DNA from: Flammeovirgaceae bacterium UBA2786
GTDB taxonomy: Bacteria > Bacteroidota > Bacteroidia > Cytophagales > Cyclobacteriaceae
Assembly: GCA_002352225.1 (NCBI GenBank)
Contig: DEIA01000011.1
Location: 7,470 to 71,469, forward strand
Direction: 5' to 3'
DNA length: 64,000 nucleotides
The position numbers and the translations under genes are program-made. The notes below the pieces were generated by a model. It did not search any database, had not been told where the DNA came from, and saw only the letters and a program-made list of their open reading frames with translations. Within the stretch, counting starts at the first letter, position 1. Each line of letters opens with the position of its first letter. Shown one piece after another: positions 44,309 to 52,137 of this stretch.

Positions 44309-45328
44309 TTATTTTTTAGAAGATTTAGGTTTTGATTCTTTAGCCGAAACTTTAGCCACCTTTGGTTTTACCTGGCCTGCTTCAAATGAAGCTACTGAAC
44401 TGGTAATAAACGTTCCCCACGTAAGGTTGTCTTTGCCGGGTTTTTGAATTTGTGCACGTTCCACAGCTATTTTAGCAGCGTGCTCTACTACCCAGTCAAA
44501 ATTTTCCTGGCCTACCGATGTTACCTCTGCATCGGGGGCAGGGTTACAAAAATCTATGGCATATGGAACCCCATTGCGCACGGCCAGCTCTACAGTATTA
44601 AAATCGTACCCAAGCGCATTACATAAATCCAAAACATAATCGTGCACCTTCTTTAATAATTTTTCTGATGCCGGGCCATTGTTGCTTTGATACCGAAGAT
44701 GATGCGGGTTGCGCGGTTCATATTGCATAATGCGTACATACTTTCGGCCCAGGCAATAGCATCGGAAATAATCTTCGAAGATAATTTCTTCCTGCAGCAT
44801 CATCACCAACTGACCGGTTTCTGCATAGGCTTTAAAGAAATCATCCTTGTTATTGAGTTTGTACACACTCTTCCAGCCACCACCGGCATGGGGTTTCATG
44901 TATGCCGGCCAGCCAATGTGGTCGAATATTTTTTCCCAGCTAAGCGGAAATTTCAGATTGCTAAAAGATGCTTCGCCTGTATCGGTTGGGCGTTCGTGCG
45001 AGGGAAGGATTACCGTTTTGGGCACGGGTACACCAATCTTTACGGCTAATGCGTTGTTAAAAAATTTCTCATCTGCGCTCCACCAAAATGGATTATTAAT
45101 TACAGCAGTACCCGATATGGCAGCGTTTTTTAAATAGGCCCGGTAAAAGGGAACGTCTTGCGAGATACGGTCTATGATAACTGCAAATTCTGTTGGTTCG
45201 GCCTGGCTCACCATGTCTACTTGCACAGGTTCGGCTTTAATGTCTTTTAATCCCATTTTATTAATGCGCTCTACAAATGCATCCGGAAAAGAGCGTTCCA
45301 TACCGTGCAGAATTCCAATCTTTTTCAT
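44309..45328 (-). CDS. RimK-like ATP-grasp ligase
   Basis: A 339-residue ATP-grasp enzyme. NNPFWWSADEKFFNNALA, WPAYMKPHAGGGWKSVYKL (nucleotide-binding Lys and Gly loop), LQEEIIFEDYFRCYCLG and the metal-binding AIDFCNPAPDAEV (Asp, Asn) are visible. The C-terminal about 25 residues are a Lys/Ser-rich tail (KVAKVSAKESKPKSSKK). Activates a carboxylate as acyl phosphate for peptide or amide bond formation. Lies between esterase and GCS2 genes of the operon. Confidence 0.88.
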   Translation of the reverse strand: MKKIGILHGMERSFPDAFVERINKMGLKDIKAEPVQVDMVSQAEPTEFAVIIDRISQDVPFYRAYLKNAAISGTAVINNPFWWSADEKFFNNALAVKIGVPVPKTVILPSHERPTDTGEASFSNLKFPLSWEKIFDHIGWPAYMKPHAGGGWKSVYKLNNKDDFFKAYAETGQLVMMLQEEIIFEDYFRCYCLGRKYVRIMQYEPRNPHHLRYQSNNGPASEKLLKKVHDYVLDLCNALGYDFNTVELAVRNGVPYAIDFCNPAPDAEVTSVGQENFDWVVEHAAKIAVERAQIQKPGKDNLTWGTFITSSVASFEAGQVKPKVAKVSAKESKPKSSKK

Positions 45329-45362
45329 GTGTACTGGTTTTTTGGTTCAACTTATTTTTTAA

Positions 45363-46073
45363 TTATCGGATAAGAGAAAGGTAATGCGGAAACATTTCGC
45401 GCCACGCGGGCCAATCGTGAGGTGCATTCTGGCGAACATCTAACCAATAGTTAACTCCCTTGTTCTGAAGGATGTTGGCCATCTTTACGTTTGCATCCCA
45501 GCACATATCGTGTGTGCCTGTACCCAGTACTACGTACATATCGGCAAAGAATGGGTTGCTTGCACTGGGTATAAAATCAAGTGGATTATTAAAATACACA
45601 TTATCATCGTAGTAGCCATCCAGCTGATCTTTAATATCGAAAGCTGCTCCCATATTAAATACATATTTTACTACTTCAGGATGTTTGAACGCAAAGTTAG
45701 TTGCATGATACCCACCAAAGCTACAGCCGGCTGTGGCTACCCGCCTTACGCCCGTTTCGTGTTGGGCAAGGGGCACAAGCTCCTCTAACAGCATCAAATC
45801 GTACCAGATATGATTGCGAACTCGGTCGGCCGGATGGATGTTTTTGTTATACCAACTCGTTTCGTCAATGCCATCTACACAATAAATTTTTACCAGGCCT
45901 TCGTCTAAAAACCACGCTACGCTATCAATCAATTTAAAATCTTTGTTCTCGTTATAGTGCCCCATTGAAGTGGGAAATAAGATTACCGGATACCCGCGTG
46001 TACCAAAACTTAACACTTCAATATCGCGGCTAAGGCGGGGAGAATACCATTTATGATAATGTTCGTGCGGCAT
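45363..46073 (-). CDS. Esterase D-like alpha/beta hydrolase
   Basis: A 236-residue serine hydrolase, first gene of the amidoligase operon. The nucleophile elbow is AGCSFGGYHA with Ser at about 125; GTGTHDMCWD and NAPHDWPAWREMFPHYL supply acid and His. FPTSMGHYNENKDF contributes the oxyanion hole. Could hydrolyse or transfer the product of the ligases. The divergent gene at 46167 encodes a second hydrolase of the same class. Confidence 0.88.
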   Translation of the reverse strand: MPHEHYHKWYSPRLSRDIEVLSFGTRGYPVILFPTSMGHYNENKDFKLIDSVAWFLDEGLVKIYCVDGIDETSWYNKNIHPADRVRNHIWYDLMLLEELVPLAQHETGVRRVATAGCSFGGYHATNFAFKHPEVVKYVFNMGAAFDIKDQLDGYYDDNVYFNNPLDFIPSASNPFFADMYVVLGTGTHDMCWDANVKMANILQNKGVNYWLDVRQNAPHDWPAWREMFPHYLSLIR

Positions 46074-46166
46074 AGGCTGGTAAAGTTCTTATTTTTGGGC
46101 TGGTAATTTTCTGTTGAAAATCGGAAATGCCTTTTAAAATAACTATCTAATTTAATTATTTCATTC

Positions 46167-46991
46167 TTGCCGCAGGTTGCACACTATCATCTCGAGAAAC
46201 TTACCGATATACACTCTAAGCTACTGGCACGCGACACTGTGGTGGATATTCTGCTTCCATCAGATTATGCCAAAACCGATAGCCTATACCCACTTTTGAT
46301 CTTAAATGATGGCCAGGACAGTGAACGCATTGGCCTTAAGAAAACGGTTGAGCAACTGGTGCACAGACATGAAATTGAAGATATTATTATTGTGGCTGTG
46401 CATGCAGGCGACCGCATGCAGGAATACGGGGTGGCTGCACGATCTGATTTTAAGAAAAGAGGAGGCAAAGCTAAAGACTATACACGGTTTATTATTACCG
46501 AGTTAATTCCTTACCTGGAATACCGTTACCCGGTTTCAAAACAAGCCGCGCAGCGAGCCATTGCCGGATTTTCGCTGGGTGGGCTTTCCGCTCTGGATAT
46601 TGCATGGCACAATGAATATTTTGGTAAGATTGGCGCTTTTAGCGGATCTTTCTGGTGGCGTAAGCGCGATTCCTCCAGTCGGTTTTACTCCGAACATTAC
46701 GATCGTATTATGCATCAGCAAATCCGGAAAGGAAAATACCGGCCAGGATTAAAATTCTGGTTTCAAACCGGGCTGCTCGATGAGCAGAGTGATCGGAACA
46801 AAAACGGGGTAATTGATTCTATTGACGACACCTTAGACCTGATCGTGGAATTAACTAAAAAAGGGTATCGCCCCTTTCATGATATCCAATACCTTGAACT
46901 ACCCGATGGCGCACATGATTTGCCCACCTGGGGTCGTACCTTGCCAACGTTTTTGAAGTGGGCTTTTGGAACTACTAAACCTGTAAAATGA
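46167..46991 (+). CDS. Esterase D-like alpha/beta hydrolase
   Basis: A 274-residue serine hydrolase starting probably at TTG 46167; no ATG exists between the upstream in-frame stop and the conserved region. Nucleophile elbow GFSLGGLSALD (Ser about 135), with LPDGAHDLPTWGRTLP carrying the catalytic His. Enterochelin-esterase-like. It is divergent from the amidoligase operon (93 bp apart) and overlaps the next HAD gene by 4 bp, so control may be shared. Confidence 0.87.
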   Translation: MPQVAHYHLEKLTDIHSKLLARDTVVDILLPSDYAKTDSLYPLLILNDGQDSERIGLKKTVEQLVHRHEIEDIIIVAVHAGDRMQEYGVAARSDFKKRGGKAKDYTRFIITELIPYLEYRYPVSKQAAQRAIAGFSLGGLSALDIAWHNEYFGKIGAFSGSFWWRKRDSSSRFYSEHYDRIMHQQIRKGKYRPGLKFWFQTGLLDEQSDRNKNGVIDSIDDTLDLIVELTKKGYRPFHDIQYLELPDGAHDLPTWGRTLPTFLKWAFGTTKPVK

Positions 46992-47605
46992 CAACCGTTA
47001 ACACTATTGTATTTGACCTTGGTGCCGTACTAATCGATTGGAATCCCCGACATCTCTATCGTAAAATTTTTAAAACCGAAGAAGAAGTAACCTGGTTTTT
47101 GGAAAACATTTGCACGCACGATTGGAACGAGAAACAAGATGCAGGTAGGCCTTTCGAAGAAGCTACTAATGAATTGCTTGCAAAATTTCCGGCATACGAA
47201 ATTCCCATTCGCGCCTGGTACGGTCGTTGGCAGGAAACCATCAGTGGCCCCATTCAGGGCACGGTTGACATACTTACGCAGATGCGCGACTCTAAAAGGT
47301 TTAAACTTTATGCCCTCACCAATTGGTCGGCCGAAACATTTCCATGGGCTTTAGAAAAGTTTGAGTTTCTCTCGTGGTTTGATGGCATCGTGGTTTCGGG
47401 CCATGAAAAAACCCGCAAACCATTTCCTGAATTTTTTCAGATTTTGTTTGATCGGTATACCATTAACCCTGCACAAGCCTTATTTATTGACGACAGCCAG
47501 CGCAATATTAATGGGGCAATGGAGGTGGGGCTGCCGGGCATTCATTTTCAATCGCCCGAACAATTAAAAACAGAACTTATTAAAAGAGGTATTCTTATTT
47601 CTTAA
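46988..47605 (+). CDS. HAD phosphatase, YihX-like
   Basis: A 205-residue HAD-IA enzyme. Motif I is FDLGAVLIDWNP, in which the usual second Asp is Gly, as in YihX-type sugar-1-phosphate phosphatases. Motif II is ALTNWS, motif III lysine in KTRKPFPEFF, motif IV FIDDSQRNINGA. Translationally coupled to the esterase upstream. Confidence 0.88.
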   Translation: MTTVNTIVFDLGAVLIDWNPRHLYRKIFKTEEEVTWFLENICTHDWNEKQDAGRPFEEATNELLAKFPAYEIPIRAWYGRWQETISGPIQGTVDILTQMRDSKRFKLYALTNWSAETFPWALEKFEFLSWFDGIVVSGHEKTRKPFPEFFQILFDRYTINPAQALFIDDSQRNINGAMEVGLPGIHFQSPEQLKTELIKRGILIS

Positions 47606-47649
47606 TTGTAACATTTGATTTGATAAACTGACCTCCCAATAGTAAAACT

Positions 47650-48399
47650 ATGAAACATTTTTTTCGCACTGTTTTGTTAGCCATGTTATTTGTTACCTGT
47701 AAATCATCTGTAGAAAATAAGGTTGATTTAATTGCGCTTACCCAGCAAATAGTTGGTGTGTACGAAGCCTCGTTGCCCTGCAATGGCTGCATTAGCATCG
47801 AATATCAGTTAGAGCTGGAATCTGACTCTACATTTATTGAACATATCTCTTACCTGGGTAACCCCGATGGGAATTACGAAGTACATGGTAAGTGGGGTAT
47901 TGAAAGCGATTCTTTAATTACACTTTATCCGGGCCGGTTAGCGTATAAAATAAAAGCAAATGCAAATGGAAGTTTAACCATTACCGATGCCATTGAAAAT
48001 CATCTTGAAAGTCAACCTGCTATTTTAGAACGATTAGGAACCGTTCAAAAAACAGATGCAGCTGTTTTACTTAACGATATCTGGGTACTGGAAGCAATTG
48101 ATCAGACGGAGGTAGCCGAAGCTGATTATGACCACGAACGCCCACGACTGGAATTTCAAAAAGCTGAGGGAAAAGTGACGGGCACCACCGGTTGCAATCA
48201 ATTAATGGGAACCTACACAACACAAGGCAACAACATTGCTTTTGGTCCAATGGCCCTTACTAAAAGAGCTTGCCCCGGTAATCTTGAAGATCAATTTATT
48301 CAAGCTCTGCATGAAGTATCTGGCTTTACGATTGCAAACCTGAAACTGTACCTGCTATCCGGCAGCGCAGAGAAATTGCGATTCAGAAAAGTAGATTGA
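47650..48399 (+). CDS. NlpE-like/META-domain lipoprotein
   Basis: A 249-residue lipoprotein with lipobox FVTC (Cys17). Residues about 30-120 resemble NlpE N-terminal domains, with the CxxC-type LPCNGCIS motif and LELESDSTF. Residues about 140-245 form a META (HslJ-like) domain with GTTGCNQLMGTY and MALTKRACPG. Such proteins sense or buffer envelope stress. Ends 9 bp before the convergent aminotransferase gene. Confidence 0.85.
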   Translation: MKHFFRTVLLAMLFVTCKSSVENKVDLIALTQQIVGVYEASLPCNGCISIEYQLELESDSTFIEHISYLGNPDGNYEVHGKWGIESDSLITLYPGRLAYKIKANANGSLTITDAIENHLESQPAILERLGTVQKTDAAVLLNDIWVLEAIDQTEVAEADYDHERPRLEFQKAEGKVTGTTGCNQLMGTYTTQGNNIAFGPMALTKRACPGNLEDQFIQALHEVSGFTIANLKLYLLSGSAEKLRFRKVD

Positions 48400-48408
48400 T
48401 TATTTTTT

Positions 48409-49638
48409 TTAAGCCAGTATTACGCTTTCAATTATATCGCAACATTCGTGAATCTGTTCTTCGGTAATCACCAAAGGAGGCGCCAACCGGATAATGTTAC
48501 CATGTGTAGGCTTGGCCAGTAAACCCTTCTCCGCAAACTTCAGGCAAAGATTCCAGGCCGTTTCACTTTCGGAACTGTCGTTTACCACAATAGCATTCAG
48601 TAGTCCTTTGCCCCGAACTAACGTAATGAGTTTGGTTTTTTTCATTAGCTCCTTCATGCGATTGCGAAATATATCGCCTAATCGATTGGCATTATCAGCC
48701 AGGTTTTCATCTTTTACTACTTGTAATGCCTCAACCACAACAGCAGCAGCTAACGGGTTTCCTCCAAATGTTGAACCATGCTCGCCCGGTTTAATCACCA
48801 GCATAATATCATCATCGGCCAATACTACCGAAATGGGTAGCACTCCGCCAGACAGTGCTTTGCCCAATATGAGCAAATCAGGTCTTACTTCTTCGTACGC
48901 GCTGGCTAACATTTTACCCGTACGCGCAATACCTGTTTGAATCTCATCCATCATCAGCAACACGTTATGTTGCTTACATAAATTTGCAGCCGCTTTTAGG
49001 TAGCCGTCTTTGGGTACATACACTCCTGCTTCGCCTTGAATGGGCTCAATCCACAAGCCGCATACATTTGGATTACCTAATGCTTTTTGCAGTGCAACAA
49101 CATCATCGTAATCGATAATTTCAAAGCCTGGCATAAATGGGCCAAATCCCTTTCTGGCCGATGGATCGCTTGATGCTGATATAATGGTAGTGGTGCGGCC
49201 ATGAAAATTTTTGTGTGCTACTACAATTACAGCCTTGTTGTCTTCTATTCCTTTTTTGGTGTAGCCCCATTTACGGGCCAGCTTAATGGCTGTTTCGTTT
49301 GCCTCGGCCCCGCTGTTCATAAACAGGGCTTTGTCATATCCAAATGTATCGCACACGTATTTTTCAGCCACACCAAGTTTATCGTTATAAAAAGCCCGCG
49401 AAGTAAGTGTTAGTTCTTTGGCTTGTTCAATCAGCGCATTTATTATTCGCGGATGGCAATGCCCCTGGTTTACGGCACTATATGCAGAAAGGAAATCGTA
49501 ATAGCGTTTGCCCTCCACATCCCACAAAAAAACCCCTTCGCCTCGGGTAAGTACTACCGGCAAGGGATGGTAGTTATGCGCTCCAAATTTTTCTTCTAAA
49601 TCTATCGCCTCCTGGCTGGATGTAATTGTGCTTACCAT
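48409..49638 (-). CDS. rocD: Ornithine aminotransferase
   Basis: A 409-residue class III PLP enzyme. N-terminal AHNYHPLPVVLTRGEGVFLWDVEG is diagnostic of ornithine--oxo-acid transaminases. PLP-binding Lys is in LILGKALSGGVLP; MNSGAEANETAIKLAR, FHGRTTTIISAS and MMDEIQTGIARTGK bind cofactor. It interconverts ornithine and glutamate semialdehyde. Stands alone between convergent and divergent neighbours. Confidence 0.95.
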   Translation of the reverse strand: MVSTITSSQEAIDLEEKFGAHNYHPLPVVLTRGEGVFLWDVEGKRYYDFLSAYSAVNQGHCHPRIINALIEQAKELTLTSRAFYNDKLGVAEKYVCDTFGYDKALFMNSGAEANETAIKLARKWGYTKKGIEDNKAVIVVAHKNFHGRTTTIISASSDPSARKGFGPFMPGFEIIDYDDVVALQKALGNPNVCGLWIEPIQGEAGVYVPKDGYLKAAANLCKQHNVLLMMDEIQTGIARTGKMLASAYEEVRPDLLILGKALSGGVLPISVVLADDDIMLVIKPGEHGSTFGGNPLAAAVVVEALQVVKDENLADNANRLGDIFRNRMKELMKKTKLITLVRGKGLLNAIVVNDSSESETAWNLCLKFAEKGLLAKPTHGNIIRLAPPLVITEEQIHECCDIIESVILA

Positions 49639-49657
49639 AACCGCAAATTTTAATTAC

Positions 49658-49665
49658 CAAAGATA
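49658..49665 (-). promoter_or_regulatory. -7 box upstream of rocD
   Basis: TAtcTTTG on the minus strand, perfect -7 consensus, 20 bp before the start codon. Confidence 0.5.
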
Positions 49666-49696
49666 AAAAATTATAGGCAAGGACTAAGCACTTAGT

Positions 49697-49728
49697 TTTG
49701 TAACCACCCCTCCAATGCACTACCTTTG
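49697..49728 (+). promoter_or_regulatory. Full-consensus Bacteroidota promoter
   Basis: TTTG (49697-49700), 20 bp, TAccTTTG (49721-49728). It encloses the ATG at 49715, so that ATG cannot be translated from this promoter and the downstream ATG at 49751 is the likely start of the next gene. Confidence 0.75.
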
Positions 49729-49750
49729 GTCATTATTTTTTAAACTACGT

Positions 49751-51124
49751 ATGGATATTTTTTTAGATAACACACGCAGGCTGTTTGATACCCTGAAGTC
49801 GCTTAGCTGGTGGAGCCGGTTGTTTGGCTGGGGCCAGGTTAAGTCTCAATTAATTGAGGCCAATGGCGAGTTGCAAAAACTTAATGCTACCGCTACAACT
49901 ATTAAAGCAGAAAATACAAGACTGGAAAACTCTCTTTCGATAGAGCGTGTAGCTCTAAAAAATGTGCAGGATGGTTTTAATCGGGTAAACACCGAACTGG
50001 AAGTATTTAAAAATTCGCAGCATCATCAAACTGAAAAGCTAAAAGAATTTCAGGACAAAAATGTAACACTCGAAACCCTTAATAACCAATACCTGAAGCG
50101 AGGCCAGGAGTTAGCCAACGATTTGAATGGATTAAAGCAAAAACTGGAAACACTGGATAAAAACCTTCAGGAAATTAAAGAAGAGAATAGTAAATTAAAA
50201 AAGGAAGACGAGTTTCGCAGACAAGAACATTCTAATGCAATGACATCGTTGCGCGAAATTCAACGTAAAATTCAGGACGACCGTGAACAGGAACTACTCG
50301 TCAAAAACCAAACAGAGATACTTCGCATTCGAAAACTGAAAGAAACCTGGCTGAAGCATGAAGAAAATGTAAAAAACCGCATGCGGGCTATTTGTCATCG
50401 GCATGGTATCGAGTACGTAGACAAAGTGCCGTTTAAGGGCAAGCCCGATAACACCGTACGCATTAATGATGAGTACATCATATTCGATGCCAAGAGCCCG
50501 GCTGGCGATGATCTGTCTAACTTTCCATCGTATGTTAAAGCACAGGCTGAAAGCGCCATGAAGTATGTGAAAGAAGAGGGCGTGCGTAAAGAAGTATTTT
50601 TGGTGGTGCCCACTAATACGCTGGAGTATTTAGAGACGTTTGAATACCGGCTCAGTGATTATACTGTTTACGTAATCTCGCTCGATTCCGCAGAACCTAT
50701 GTTACTTACGCTAAGGCGGATTGAAGAATATGAATTTGCTGAACAGATGAGCCCCGAAGAACGCGAAAATATTTGTCGCGTAATTGGCAAGTTTGTTCAT
50801 TTAAGCAAGCGCAGAATTCAGATTGATGGTTTCTTTGCCAAACAGTTTTTTGAATTAGTCTATCGCACGGAAGCCGATCTTTCAAAAGAATTTTTAGAGA
50901 AAGTGGCCGAATTCGAAAAATCAGAAAAGCTAAATCCACCTCAGGAAAAACGCCAAAAGCAAATTAGCACAAAAGAACTTGAAACGGATGCTGAAAAAAT
51001 TCAAGGTGAAGCTCAGCAAAAAGGAATTGACATGCACGACAACGTGCTGGTTAAAGAAATAAATAAACTTCCGTTATACGCCACAACCGAAACGGATAAA
51101 CAACAACAAGATTTATTTGATTAA
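49751..51124 (+). CDS. Coiled-coil protein with PD-(D/E)XK nuclease-like domain
   Basis: A 457-residue protein from ATG 49751. After a short N-terminal amphipathic segment with LSWWSRLFGW, a long coiled coil runs to about 215. A restriction-endonuclease-like core follows: KPDNTVRI (Pro-Asp about 231-232) and IIFDAKSPA (Asp246, Lys248), an RmuC-like arrangement. A charged C-terminal tail ends QQQDLFD. RmuC-type proteins limit DNA inversions; role here inferred from fold only. Not clustered with a defence system. Confidence 0.8.
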   Translation: MDIFLDNTRRLFDTLKSLSWWSRLFGWGQVKSQLIEANGELQKLNATATTIKAENTRLENSLSIERVALKNVQDGFNRVNTELEVFKNSQHHQTEKLKEFQDKNVTLETLNNQYLKRGQELANDLNGLKQKLETLDKNLQEIKEENSKLKKEDEFRRQEHSNAMTSLREIQRKIQDDREQELLVKNQTEILRIRKLKETWLKHEENVKNRMRAICHRHGIEYVDKVPFKGKPDNTVRINDEYIIFDAKSPAGDDLSNFPSYVKAQAESAMKYVKEEGVRKEVFLVVPTNTLEYLETFEYRLSDYTVYVISLDSAEPMLLTLRRIEEYEFAEQMSPEERENICRVIGKFVHLSKRRIQIDGFFAKQFFELVYRTEADLSKEFLEKVAEFEKSEKLNPPQEKRQKQISTKELETDAEKIQGEAQQKGIDMHDNVLVKEINKLPLYATTETDKQQQDLFD

Positions 51125-51136
51125 AATCCATATACT

Positions 51137-51511
51137 ATGAAAAATGTATTCAGTTTTCTGTTTATAGCCTTAACTATTACTGCCTGTGTGGCTACTAAAA
51201 ATACAAGCAAGGCCCCCTTGCCCAATGGAAATTGGGATTATGTAATTACCGGTACGCCACAAGGAGATTTTAAAGGCGTGATGGTTATTACCGAAACCGA
51301 TAAAGTACTAACCGCAAAATTGACTAACGATGGCGTGGAAATTCCAATAAATAAATTTGTCTTTAACAAAGAAACCCAGAAGATGTCGGGCGAGTTTGAC
51401 TATTCGGGCACCTGGATTCTCTTTGATGGCTTACTTAATACGAATGAGATTACGGGAACAATGTCGGCCAGTGGTATGGATTTTCCATTTAAAGCAACTC
51501 GTAAGAATTAG
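51137..51511 (+). CDS. Small hypothetical lipoprotein
   Basis: A 124-residue protein with lipobox ITAC (Cys17). The mature part is a repeated beta pattern (GNWDYVITGTPQGDFKGVMVIT, KMSGEFDYSGTWILF) reminiscent of small lipocalin-like or extracellular-binding domains. Starts 12 bp after the coiled-coil gene and ends 3 bp before the GroES-like gene, so probably cotranscribed. Function unknown. Confidence 0.75.
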   Translation: MKNVFSFLFIALTITACVATKNTSKAPLPNGNWDYVITGTPQGDFKGVMVITETDKVLTAKLTNDGVEIPINKFVFNKETQKMSGEFDYSGTWILFDGLLNTNEITGTMSASGMDFPFKATRKN

Positions 51512-51514
51512 AGC

Positions 51515-51895
51515 ATGTCAGTAAAAATTACAGCCGACAACAAACTCAAAAAATTAATTGTAGTAGGCGATCGTGTGCTTATTCGCCCGGCAAAAGAAAC
51601 TGATAAAACAGAAAGCGGATTATATCTGCCGCCAGGCGTGCAGGAAAAAGAGAAAATACAAAAAGGATATGTAATTAAAGTGGGGCCAGGCTACCCATTA
51701 CCGATGCCAGCAGATGAAGATGATATGTGGAAAGGCAAAGAAGACCAGGTAAAGTATCTGCCTCTTCAAGCTCAGGAAGGCGACCTCGCCATCTTTCTGC
51801 AAAAAGGGGCTATTGAAGTAATGTATGAAGGCCAGAAGTATTTTATTGTACCACAAGTTTCAATCCTGATGCTGGAGCGGGAAGAGGAGCTATGA
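51515..51895 (+). CDS. GroES-like co-chaperone protein
   Basis: A 126-residue protein with a Cpn10 fold: LIVVGDRVLIRPAKETDKTESGLYLPP, GYVIKVGPGYPL and the C-terminal YFIVPQVSILMLE. It is longer than standard GroES because of a charged insert (ADEDDMWKGKEDQVKYLPL). No groEL gene adjoins, so it is probably a second, specialised member rather than the housekeeping GroES. Confidence 0.88.
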   Translation: MSVKITADNKLKKLIVVGDRVLIRPAKETDKTESGLYLPPGVQEKEKIQKGYVIKVGPGYPLPMPADEDDMWKGKEDQVKYLPLQAQEGDLAIFLQKGAIEVMYEGQKYFIVPQVSILMLEREEEL

Positions 51896-52098
51896 AAGGT
51901 CTTTCGTTCGATGTACTGCGCGTAGGTAAAAAATACCGCTTAAAAAATTTTGGCGATACGTACGAATTTGAGATTGAACGTATTCTTACCAATGGCGATT
52001 TCAAAGTAAAAGATTTGCACACACTTGAACGCTACCTGCTTAAAGACACCATTAAATTCGGAACCGGAAAAGATTTTGAAATAAGAGATCTGGATTAG
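51892..52098 (+). CDS. Small hypothetical protein
   Basis: A 68-residue soluble protein, start overlapping the GroES-like gene by 4 bp (ATGA). It contains GKKYRLKNFGDTYEFEIERIL and DFKVKDLHTLERYLL, an SH3-like beta pattern. Coupled translation suggests it acts with the GroES-like protein. No family recognised. Confidence 0.72.
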   Translation: MKGLSFDVLRVGKKYRLKNFGDTYEFEIERILTNGDFKVKDLHTLERYLLKDTIKFGTGKDFEIRDLD

Positions 52099-52137
52099 GC
52101 TGAAGTATAATTCCCAACTTTGAATTACTGATAGTTC

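Noticed and set aside
49715..49750. Upstream ATG for the coiled-coil gene
   Set aside because: It falls between the -33 and -7 elements of a full-consensus promoter, so it would not be on the transcript.
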